A DNA stretch of 64,000 nucleotides from Acheta domesticus. Its lineage: Eukaryota > Arthropoda > Insecta > Orthoptera > Gryllidae. The translations under genes and the position numbers were made by a program. The stretch lies in assembly GCA_031308135.1 (NCBI GenBank), contig JAHLJT010008446.1, forward strand, positions 161,405,504 to 161,469,503. The letters run 5' to 3'. Below the pieces are notes generated by a model. The model had not been told where the DNA came from, made no database searches, and saw only the letters and a list, made by a program, of their open reading frames with translations. Positions 55,042 through 64,000 of the stretch are shown one piece after another (the first letter of the stretch is position 1; each line of letters begins with the position of its first letter).

Positions 55042-55825
55042 CTAATATTTCGTGGGGTTCCCTTTCGCATCAATTACTGCCTGAAGTCTTCTAGGCATAG
55101 ATTCTACTAAATTAGCAGTAAAGGAAGGTGAAATTTTCTCCAATTCAACTTTCAAAACTGTCTTAAGTTCACTTACACTCCTGAAGTCTCTTTCTCTAAC
55201 ATTTTTATCAAGATAACTCCACAAATGTTCTATTGAATTTATATCCTGTGATTGTGTTGGCGTATGCAGTTGTGTGGGCGTATTGTACAGAAGCCAAAGC
55301 TTCGAATTTAGAGCCGTGTGTTTGGGGTCATTGTCCTGCTGGAAAATATAATTGCGTCCCAGTCCCAATTTATCAACAGTTAATTGCAGATTGTTTTCCA
55401 AAATGTTTATATAAACAAACTGTTCCATAACCCCTTCGATAATCTGCAAGTTCCCCACACTAGAAGAACTCATGAAGCCCCACACCATTACTGATCCTCC
55501 TCCGTGTTTAATGGTGGGCAGCAAGTTGCGCGGATTGAGTTCCTCGTTCTTCCTTCGCCAAACGCGTTGCTTTCCATCGCACCCAGAACTATTAAATTTA
55601 CTTTCGTCGGTGAATACCACCCTTTTCCAGAAATTCTGGTCTTGATACCGATGCAAAAGAGCGAAATTTAATCGTTTCTTTCTATTTGCCTCACTCACCC
55701 AAAACTTCTTACGCGCATGTGGACCGTAGTAACCTTCCCTCCTCAAGGTGCGACGTACCGTAGCCGCCGAAATAGACACTCCTCTTCTCCCAAGATCAGC
55801 AGCTATCTTTGGTGCACTTCTAGGA
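55042..55825 (-). pseudogene. Tc1 transposase, DD34E catalytic part
   Basis: The frame is open from the T run to its natural stop; the first ATG in it is at 55779. It encodes the end of the second HTH (TVRRTLRREGYYG), then the catalytic core: KRVVFTDESKF (first Asp), a GGGSVMVWGFMS glycine-rich block, YIFQQDNDPKHTA (second Asp) and DINSIEHLW (Glu, 34 residues after the second Asp). All three catalytic residues of the DD34E triad are present. The C terminus is PRRLQAVIDAKGNPTKY. Total length with the first part is about 340 residues, normal for Tc1. The enzyme cuts the element out and inserts it at TA. No other defect is visible. Confidence 0.9.
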
Positions 55826-56066
55826 TTTTTTTTTTAATTTCACGTACAATTAATTGTCGATCTTGATGAGATAGCACCAGAGGTCGTCCGCATCCCGACT
55901 TATTTAAATACGATATTCTCACACAGAATCTATCTATTATCGATTGAACAATCGACCTGGGTTTTCCAAGAGCATTTGCAATGTCTCTTAGAGATTTGCA
56001 CTGGTTGTGCATATTAATAACTACTCGTCGCTCCTCTGCAGTAGTCTCCTTTCCTTTGCGACCCAT
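55803..56066 (-). pseudogene. Tc1 transposase, N-terminal DNA-binding part
   Basis: The frame starts at ATG 56066 (MGRKGKETTAEERRVVINMH). It holds a first helix-turn-helix (SLRDIANALGKPRSIVQSII, about residues 25-44), a GRP-type basic link (SGCGRPLVLS) and the start of the second HTH (DRQLIVREIKK). This bipartite domain binds the element's terminal sites. The frame is lost in a run of ten T (55826-55835; A on the coding strand), and coding sequence carries on in another frame with the rest of the second HTH (SAPKIAADLGRRGVSISAAT). A one-base length change in the run explains the break, either a true mutation or a homopolymer sequencing error. Confidence 0.85.
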
Positions 56067-56454
56067 CGCGCCGACGACCTAGCCTTGAATTGTTTCCCAG
56101 TGACCGTTACAGACGACTGAATGAGATTTTCTAATTCGCACGATTCGGAAAAATCGTTACAAATTGTGATTCCCGTTCAGACACGCATAATTTGCACTCT
56201 CGGTCTCATTAGAAATAAAAATATATTCAGTGTACGAATACTTTTGTCGCCCAAAAATGTGTCAACCTTTAAAGAGGGATTTTTTTGCAAGAATTATGCA
56301 GATCTTTTTTCTGTTTCTTTATCTAGGAATGGACAGAAACAAGATGTAAAATCATCATTATTTTTCTCCCAGACTTTTTATGAAAATTTGGTACGATTCT
56401 CAACGTTTGTAAGCGGAAATTCGAGGTGTACGAATACTTTTGACACTAACTGTA

Positions 56455-57750
56455 TATACAAAATTATTTATATATTCTGGAATCTAATTATTCCTTTTAG
56501 AAACCTTCGTTATACCACAAATATTATTACTAATTAATTCAAGTAATTATTGTAATGTCTCTTCACAAGAATATCAATCCAATCTTTTAATTGCTTTTAT
56601 CATTCACTAGCCTTTATATTAATTGACTATGAGCTCATGTCTTTGCATGAAAATTCACTAAAATATTCTAATTTTTAATTTACGACAGTGTGTTTTAAAC
56701 AATTGAATGAATTTTACAAAGCACTATGCATTTGAGTTGCATGTAACTTCCTATTATCATATAGAAATTACTCTCATTTACTTCAAAGCTATAACTTTTG
56801 CAAACTGGTTCTCTCAGGTAACTGAACCGTTTGAAAGCGCCCGCAGACTCACGAATTCCTTCAAGGTCTTTTGAAGTTCACCAGCTTGCCACAGCGGTGT
56901 CTGCAAAATGCTGCGCCCTCCAATATAATATGATGCAATATGCTTACCGGAAGGTCAGCTATCTTCACGTCGGTGTCCGCTGCATCGGAGTTACTTCATC
57001 CAATTATAAAATAAAAACTGTTGGGTCGGATTTGCTCCACTAGAAATCGCATAATATTCACAAACGGTTCCTCCCGATTATACGTTAGCAATCCGTATGA
57101 TTTTTCATTGAATTAGCATTTCACAATCAATCATTTCATTACATGCTCGTATGATCAATATAATATTAATACATATTAGCATTTGTCTTGACTATTTCCA
57201 ATAGTAATAATTTCATGGTAAGGAATTTGTTACGTTTATTAAGCTTTTAGAATACTGATATACGCTAAATCCACGAAGCTCAGGACTTCGCTCTTCCAGT
57301 TTCCTCGTCGCACGTCGATCTAAAATGTCGGGTTTCTCCCAGTTCTACGCGAAAATCCGCAATATTTGAAGAAATTTCCTGATTGGCTGTGCTCATTCAC
57401 TGTGGAAATGCGATACATGTTCTAAAATGCTGAGGCGTCATCTCCGTGGGCTCGTCATAACTTCGTCAGTTTCTTATTCAGACAGGTCGCGTAGCGTGTG
57501 TTGGACACAGTTTCAGATGTGACCGCTAGGTGGCGGTTACAATTGGGAGAAATATTTTTCTCGGTCCCCACACAAGCCCACTCTTCAAGCCGTTTGGCAA
57601 TGTCTAACCTAATTTCTCCGCTATAAACGCCTAAACTTCGTATCGGGGGCGGAGCGGACGTGCGGCTCGCATCTGTTGAGGTAGAAGTTTTTGCATGTCA
57701 GATATTCCTATTGAGACATACTCACATATATCGATGAGATTATTAATTAA
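56455..57750. other. Unassigned sequence with a GC-richer patch
   Basis: 56455-56800 is AT-rich. 56830-57060 has a 70-codon frame with no recognised domain. 57240-57690 is richer in GC and holds the palindrome at 57522. No gene can be supported. Confidence 0.3.
57522..57537. promoter_or_regulatory. CTCF-like motif
   Basis: ACCGCTAGGTGGCGGT is close to the CTCF core (AGGTGGCGC in flies) and palindromic at its ends. A single motif match without other support. Confidence 0.2.
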
Positions 57751-58549
57751 ACTAGTGGTGCTTCCAACGCACATACTTTCTCGCTCTACTTCTATACGGT
57801 CCTTATTGCTATTCCACTACTTCATAAACCAGCAAAAGTGGTTCATATACCAGCAAACGTTTTCCGTACCGAGACCCGACATCCGAAACTCAAAGTCAAC
57901 GAACCGGCACTTATACCGCTACGCAACATCAACACCGCCTCTGTCGAACAGAGCCATGAAAGAATAGAACCGACATATAAAATGATAAATGCAAGATTAA
58001 GAAACAATTGATACGATGGTACTTACGCTTTACAAATTCAAGAAGAGAAGTAAAAAATTGTTAAAAGTTAAACATTTGAACTAATATATACAGACATTTC
58101 CAGTACATTTATCGCAATTACTTATATTTTAGTCAAAACGTAATTGTATCGATTTTATCATTAGGAGCCGGTAATTTTCAACATGCGAAAAACATGTCTT
58201 TCAAACATGACCAAGAAAGGATGCGCTGAACCGCTTTAGGAAGTAGTCGTAAGGCGAAAAAGTAATAATAATTTCGGAACCGTTAGGGATTGTAAGTTCA
58301 TCGCATGCCTTCTGGTTAATAATGTATTACAATTTAACGATAAAATACTCATAATTTTACTTAAATTTTTTCATACAGATATATACTAGATAACGATTGG
58401 CATGACCTATCGTACGCTTCAGAAATCGAATAACAAAGTTGAAAAATTGTTTAAAAGATGCAGTTTGGGAAAACAGAGACAAGTCCTGTCTATTTATCTG
58501 CATTGATTCTATTCGTAAGTAGAAGTACTTCAAATGATTTTCAATAAAA

Positions 58550-61062
58550 CAGACCTGCACAACGCCTGCTCCCGCGGGCATTCTGCACTTGCGTGCCGAT
58601 CGTCTGCCCGTGGCAGCGCCGAAAGTGCAAGTAGTGGGGAGTAGGAAGCTTTGCGGGGAGGGGAGAAGTCTGACATAGCACGACGCGGCGCGTAGATTGA
58701 ATGCCTGGGCGTCTAATAACGATCCATGCTTCAAAATTAAATGCCCATTTGTTTAAATGGATTATGTCTAGTTTTTCAAGTTACCATGGTCAAAATTCAC
58801 TGTTTACATTCTGTGCTCTACTATATATCCACCTTTGTATCCACCACTGTATGTATTTTCATTTTCTAATCTTTTTAAAGAAAATAACATGTTCATTGTG
58901 ACTCTTAAGCATTATTTTAAAGCAATAGCTTTAAAATGTATGTTTATATATTGAAATATACCTTCATCCTTCACTTCGTAATACGTTGTCGTGAGTTTGA
59001 CCTGTTCCGAATTTATAGAAAGATGTGGGCGCCAGGAACAGGTGACATAAACTAATACTAACTTTTCCCTATTTAATTCTGTCAAAATTATATGGGCATC
59101 CAGCTAGCTTGGGCCGATGGATTCGGATTACATGTATTCGTTATCGCTAAGATAGCCGATTACCTGATCTGCCGACTGTACAGCCTGGCGTGGAATCTGA
59201 AATATGGAAATTCTCTGCTTCCAACTAATTAGAAGCTTATGATTGACAAATGAACAGACTCTTTTCCTTTTCCAAAGAACAAAATTTAACAATTTATTCA
59301 ATGTTAATTTTAACAGATTACTTAATGGCCATGACCCCTTTTAAAAGATATTATTTTAATATACTGCAGTATATGTTACCGTCTTGCCGACCCGCTCGTT
59401 CCGAAGACGCTTCTCACTTGGCCGATGAATCCGAGTCGCTCTTCTGTCTTCTGATCTTGCGCGGTTGCTGAAGTATCCAGTCCACACTGCATAAAATCTA
59501 GCTAAGTTCTTTCCGACGCTTTAGGTTTATAATCTTTCACACGAGTTTAATAAAATACTAATGTTCGAACTATCGTCCGGTGAACACCCAAAACTGCCCA
59601 AGTCCGCGGATGTACTCCGGCAAATAATTTCTAAGTCCGATGACGACTGTTACTTTTCGCACGAAAATGTATAAGTCTCACTTTCAACTACAAGGTCCGC
59701 ACACTATTTGCACTCCACGAAACTCAAGAGCCGAGTTCACGACCTACACTCCACCACTCTGAGTCAGACTGTAACGATCTGCACTCAACGAAGCTCCAAG
59801 TCCGAATGAATGTTTTTCTGTATTTTGCAACCCTTGATGGGTCGGTAGCGTCCCACGTTCTATTTTTCCAAAACACGGCGGTAAACACCAGAAAGTCTAA
59901 TTGCCCCCCGCCAACCCGCTCATTTCTTACAACCCCATGTAGCCGCGCCTTCGTCCGTCATACGTTTTTCGACCAATCACATATTCTTTATTATATCGAT
60001 CTAGCCAGCGTTCCGGCACCTACGAGGCTTGCAGCTAGTTTATTTACCTGCCCTGCACCATAGCAACCCTCTGCGCTGGCGTTACTAGGGCCGGATATCG
60101 CCATTTTACAAGTCCATTTAGTCGCCCCGTATACAACTAATATTATGAATAAACCATGTCCCGTTCTGGTATATCACAATATATAAGAAAAAATTATTTA
60201 ATTCTATCTAACACATAATTGCAATTTAATAATTGATTGTTCACTAGGAATGTTATAATCTCCAAATCATAGAAAAATGAACAAAATCATGAGAGCAATC
60301 TCTCACATCAAGATTGACATAAAAATAGAATATGTGGTAATTCCAAGTAGGGTAATGTATAATAGCACATTTGTGACCATTTTCCCCATTATGAAACTGA
60401 ATAAAAGAGATCAACGAGCAAACTTCTGTGACGTTATGTTACGGACAATCATAAGATAATCATGGGTATTGGTTAAATAGAATCCAAAGGCTTTATATTT
60501 TTATACGATCTCGTAAACGACTCTACACTCTTGTCAGAAATTAGAACACAAAATAATCATGATTTTTTTCAGAACAATATGTTTTCGCTATGAGAGATCC
60601 GTCTTATTCAATTAAACATAGTTAATAAAAATAGTTTATTGCTGTCATCAAACAAAAACAATTTAGTATCAAAAGTTTTTGTTTACCACAACACTAAATT
60701 TGTGATTACATCGTAGCAAAGCGAATTACATTATAAGCTCTGCAAGCAATTATAATACTTGGTGTCGAAATCTAATATGTATAATTCGTTGTAGTTTCAT
60801 ATTTCGCCCTGTCATATACCGAGAAAAAACATTTGCAATATAATACAAAAGACAATATTACTTGAACTGTATATGACCGTCATATTCTTGCCGATTGCTC
60901 TTTAAATTTACGCGCTATCATTTGAATTGCGCATTCTGATTGATGGTTCCCACTCCTAGATTGGGTCTCATCCCCACCCTTCATCGATTTTCTCATTTGC
61001 ACCCGAGTTGCCCGCGCGCAGCTCCTGAGGTCAGCGAAAGTGCAAAATGTTGTGCAGGTCTG
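58550..61062. mobile_element. hAT-like nonautonomous element
   Basis: It is bounded by the perfect inverted repeat CAGACCTGCACAAC / GTTGTGCAGGTCTG with weaker pairing inside (TGCACTT...), and by an 8-bp duplication CAATAAAA / CAATAAAG (58542-58549 and 61063-61070). CAG ends and 8-bp duplications are typical of hAT elements. The uninterrupted copy at 21815-21850 (TTTTCTAATAAGTATCTAC) shows the empty site. No hAT transposase is recognisable. The interior holds a GC-rich block (59380-60120) with spaced AAGTCCG motifs and, at 59806-60063, an 85-codon frame of no known family. Confidence 0.8.
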
Positions 61063-61129
61063 CAATAAAGTATCTACACTCTTCAATGTTTTTTTCCTGC
61101 AACATCACATTCATCAAATTAAAATTCCC

Positions 61130-61208
61130 CTCGGGAGATCGAACTCGGTACCTTCCTTATTGAAGATCTCAACCCGAAGGTGCATTAACCAACCGCGCTA
61201 CGAGACCC
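61130..61208 (-). repeat. tRNA-like module in the composite element
   Basis: Minus strand: TAGCGCGGTTGGTTAATGCAC (A-box region, 61180-61200) and CCGAGTTCGATCTCC (B-box region, 61133-61147), then GAGGGGAATTTTAAT. It is nearly identical to 21878-21962. Confidence 0.6.
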
Positions 61209-62163
61209 ACTTGCGGAACAACTGCTTATATTTCAGTCAAAACGTATTTGTATCAGTTCTATCAAATCCGGTAATTGTCAACATGCGAAAAACATGTCTT
61301 TCAAAAAACATGACCAAGAAAGGCAGTGGTGAACTGCTTACTCCACACAATTTATCGGATGATCGGCATTTGGAAAATAACTACTGCGAGAAAGTATGTG
61401 CCATTCTATAGCACCACTAGTTTATTTATATATTTATCTTCCCTTCTTACACACGTGCAGAAAATTTAAAGAAAAAATTTGGAGCCGTTTTTGAGAAAAT
61501 TTTTTTTTGTAAATTTGTATCGCAATTTAGGCAAAAACTATTCGTTTTCCAAAAAATGGTACATGACCTTATTTGAAGTGCTAATTTTGTACAACCGACT
61601 TTGTCTGAGGCGAAAATCTCTATCTTCAATTTGGCAGTTTTTAAATAGTTTTTTGCCATTTTCGAAAAATAGGGCCTATCAACGAAAATGATGCCTACGT
61701 CATTCCCTTCAACGTTCTTTGCACTATTCAACAACAAAATATAATCAAAAAATTTTGAGCCATTTTTTTTAATTTACAAAATCTCAAAATGGGGTAATGT
61801 AAAGTATCCTCAAATACTAAGATATCGGTTTCAAATTCAAGAGGCCTTCAGACGAGCAAAAACCATCGGGGAATATCAATTTTGAAGAAAATTGACCGAA
61901 CGGTATAGGCGCTAGCGTTGATCACAGACGGACAGACGGACGGAATGCCGTCAATCGATTTTGAAGTATGAAGAAGCAACAAATCATGGATTTTGACTAC
62001 ACCACGAGATAGAGGATTTTTTTTCTAAATTTAGCAACAGATTTTATCCACTTTTCTGACACCAGACCCCTGCTATAAGAGATTTTCTGGCGAAAATTCC
62101 CCGTTTTCCGCCGCACGATTACATAACTTTCTCTTCTTACGAAGTATTCGTAAGGCGAGAAAG

Positions 62164-63065
62164 TAAAAATAAATTAATTTAATATTCTTGTTCTATTATT
62201 TTACGTGCAATTAAATATTTTACTAAGAATTTAGGTGCTAAACAACTCTGAGAATTCATTAGGAGAGCATCTAGTATTTGGAGTTCATTTTTCTACTGGT
62301 CTGCGCGTGTTGTCACATCTAAGCCCATGTTTCGTAGCAAAAATTGAAATATTTTCAAATTCAAAGTACAATGGAAAATATCAATACTCATATTATCCAC
62401 ATTCCACAATTCAGCCTGAGTTTGGAGCCCTGATTTCAGAGACTCAGCCAAAATACGTAGCACAATTACTGCCATCATTTCCCCTTTGTCAGTCTTAAAC
62501 CTGCTGCGATCATATTTATTCCTCTCTAAATCTATTTCATTTTTGATGTTGGTGGATTCTGTAATTCTCTCAATCATATCCAAATCAATAAACAAGGAAA
62601 ACATTATCCTGGTATTTTGGAATTGCTGTAGACTGCTTTTTCCAGGGCGGTGAGTTACGATATTCTGTTCCCGCTTTCAGCAAAAGTTGGCGTATTTTTC
62701 CACTCCTTTCTTAACATATAAAGTGACCTAAAATGTTCGTAGTACTTCAAAATTAATTTTGCAGGGGAATACTAACGTAAAAATACAGCATGCAATACGT
62801 TCCCAAACTAATAGAATGTACGAGACTGAAGACATCTTTGCTAACGTAGAAGGTAACGCGGGGGTCACTGTGCACCCCAAATAAAACAATAGCTTGCTAC
62901 GCGGATAAAACGCACTGAAGTGGCAAACTGAGAGCACACTAAAACTCATGATACAAAAACAGAAATGTACTCAAGCAATGATCAGGGTAGCCAGCATGGA
63001 AGATACGATAAGCGGGAAGAAAGAATCGTGGGGGTCCCACAGACCCCCGCGTTGCCACTCACGGG
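62164..63065 (-). mobile_element. piggyBac-like element remnant, right end
   Basis: The right end is CACGGG|TTAA (63066-63069); read inward on the minus strand it is CCCGTGAGTGGCAACGCGGG then GGTCTGTGGGACCCCC, with a related GTAACGCGGGGGTCACTGTG at about 62851-62870. A transposase fragment lies inside on the same strand. The left end is not found; the left border here is the Helentron-like copy. Confidence 0.65.
62260..62604 (-). pseudogene. piggyBac transposase fragment (N-terminal part of DDE_Tnp_1_7)
   Basis: The 103-codon minus frame (62604-62293) reads MFSLFIDLDMIERITESTNI, then YDRSRFKTDKGEMMAVIVL, LWNVDNMSIDIFHCTLNLKI and FQFLLRNMGLDVTTRADQ. This is the order seen in insect piggyBac-derived transposases: a helix with TN, an acidic E that opens the GLL-type helix, W..D...diF...M...RF-like block, and RFDD..TR-like end. 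A stop follows ADQ, then similar sequence continues briefly. The catalytic aspartates, which lie further downstream, are absent. It is a remnant of the TTAA-specific transposase of the element ending at 63065. Confidence 0.75.
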
Positions 63066-63069
63066 TTAA

Positions 63070-64000
63070 GAACATGGGAAACTGGAAATCTCCTGGGATT
63101 GATAAGATCCAGATTTATTGGATTAAGGAATTAACAGCAATACATTCTCATCTAACAAAGGCTGTTAACAAAATTTTAGAAAACCCAAAGAAACTCCCGG
63201 AATGGCTCACACGCTGCATCATGTGTCCTGCTATCCAAAGCGGGAGACAGCTCTTTGGCGAAGAACTATAGGCCAATCACTTGTCTGCCAGTACTGTACA
63301 AAGATATAACTGCAGCCACAGATGACAAAATGTACAGACATCTAGAAAAGAATCTAATACCAGCTGAACAAAAAGGATGTCGTAAAGATACTTATGGCTG
63401 TAAGGAAATCTTGCTACTGAATAAAGCCATATTGAATGATGTAAAGAAACGAAAACGTAATTTGAGCATGGTTTGGATTGACTACCAAAAGGCCTTTGAT
63501 AGTGTACCACACGATTGGATTTTGAAGACTCTGGAGGTCTATCGATTTCATCCCAGACTTATTGAATTTTGCAAGGCTAGTATGAAGTCGTGGAGAACCA
63601 GGTTACTGATTCACAGCGGAAAGCAAACAGTAGAAACGGGAAGTATTCAGATCAACAGGGGGATTTTTCAAGGAGATTCACTATCCCCTCTGCTTTTTTG
63701 CATTAGTTTTATTCCACTATCGAGACAGTTGTCGCAAGCTGACTTTGGTTTTAAGCTCCATGGTGATGAAAAGCCAGTATCACATTTGCTCTACATGGAT
63801 GATCTTAAAGTTTTTGCAAGGAATGAAGCAATTATCTCCCAAATGTTGTCTGTCGTGAATGACGTTAGCAATGACATCTGCATGGGATTTGTTGTTGACA
63901 AGTGCGCAAAAATAAATATAAAAAGAAGCAAACTGACAACGTCAGAGAAGTTCATACGTACACTGTGATTCAAGACATTGAGCCAGGTAAAACTTACAAA
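63070..64000 (+). pseudogene. Third Dong/R4-like copy, runs off the window
   Basis: It begins directly after the TTAA of the piggyBac-like end with AAGAACATGGGAAACTGG (KNMGNWKSPGIDKIQIYWIK), the same point as about 42696 of the first copy. After a shift at about 63240, the 237-codon frame 63255-63968 holds NYRPITCLPVLYKDIT, MVWIDYQKAFDSVPHDWILK, GIFQGDSLSPLLFCISFIPL and LLYMDDLKVFARNEAI, with all catalytic Asp residues. A stop near 63966 is followed by EPGKTYK in another frame. Its 5' part must have lain on the other side of the piggyBac-like insertion and is not in view. Confidence 0.9.

Larger units (their letters stand above)
54780..56452 (-). mobile_element. Tc1-like transposon, nearly complete
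   Basis: 1673 bp between TA dinucleotides (54778-54779 and 56453-56454). The outer ends are CAGT(C/T)AGTGTCAAAAGTATT then CGTACAC. An inner copy of the binding motif, GCGACAAAAGTATTCGTACA, lies at 54983-55005, and its mirror at 56228-56250. This gives the two-site IR/DR layout with ends of about 220 bp known from Tc1 relatives such as Sleeping Beauty. The transposase is encoded on the minus strand with one frame break. The good preservation suggests recent activity. Confidence 0.9.
57751..62163 (-). mobile_element. Helentron/HINE-like composite, split by a hAT-like element
   Basis: Ends as in the 21021 copy: ACTAGTGGTGCTTCC at 57751, hairpin CTTTCTCTTCTTACGAAGTA...CGTAAGGCGAGAAAGT at about 62128-62163, internal inverted ACTAGT end at about 61385-61421. 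Without the 2.5-kb insertion at 58550-61062 the copy is about 1.9 kb, the same as at 21021, and both share all internal blocks in the same order. Flanks are A runs on both sides with no clear duplication. Confidence 0.8.

Overview
This window is nuclear DNA from a eukaryote, most likely an insect or other arthropod. It is AT-rich, has spliced exons with GT..AG junctions, and is packed with transposable elements typical of arthropod genomes: Dong/R4-type and Jockey/CR1-type non-LTR retrotransposons, Tc1, hAT, piggyBac and Helentron-like DNA elements, and tRNA-derived SINEs. I cannot name the species. No bacterial operon, rRNA gene or CRISPR array is visible, and no recognisable conserved host gene was found. 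The sequence is mainly an archaeological record of nested insertions.

Region 1-20 kb: an interspersed family with fixed ends (ACTTTCTCGC plus a hairpin at one end, a short stem and CACTAGT at the other; Helentron/HINE-like) recurs at 1-610, 5370-6615, 8967-13930 and 16573-16800. The 8967 copy was split inside its terminal hairpin by a TA-flanked foldback element (8992-11396), which was itself split at TTAA by a piggyBac-like element (9039-10872) carrying a decayed transposase. The 5370 copy carries an almost palindromic 527-bp insertion with a 15-bp target duplication. A second TTAA-flanked element (14047-15014), a solo LTR (17041-17631) and a 1.24-kb long-inverted-repeat element (18521-19762) follow.

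Region 20-40 kb: a Jockey/CR1-like LINE reading frame (20390-24240) is interrupted by a 1.9-kb Helentron-like composite at 21021-22923, so the insertion point is readable to the base. Copies of an unclassified ~0.6-kb repeat, a short Helentron-like copy (28239-28785), a rearranged Jockey-like LINE (29380-31450, minus), a SINE, and a second minus-strand LINE (35896-37640) follow.

Region 40-52 kb: a full-length but broken Dong/R4-like element (40332-44503, minus) lies between two (TTA)n tracts. A 5'-truncated second copy starts in a (TAA)n tract at 46656 and ends in (AAT)n at 51787. It is cut in two by a 3.4-kb insertion (48315-51719) flanked by the direct repeat CTGGTTGCAACC. That insertion contains the best candidate for an undescribed gene: on the minus strand, a chain of small exons with strong splice sites, all joined in phase 1, with a start and a stop codon. 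Two of the exons contain an in-frame TGA and can be skipped without loss of frame.

Region 53-64 kb: a TTAA-flanked piggyBac-like element (53321-54302), a nearly intact Tc1 transposon (54780-56452) with one homopolymer frameshift, a Helentron-like composite (57751-62163) split by a hAT-like element (58550-61062), a piggyBac remnant ending at 63065, and, directly after its TTAA, a third Dong/R4-like copy that runs off the window.
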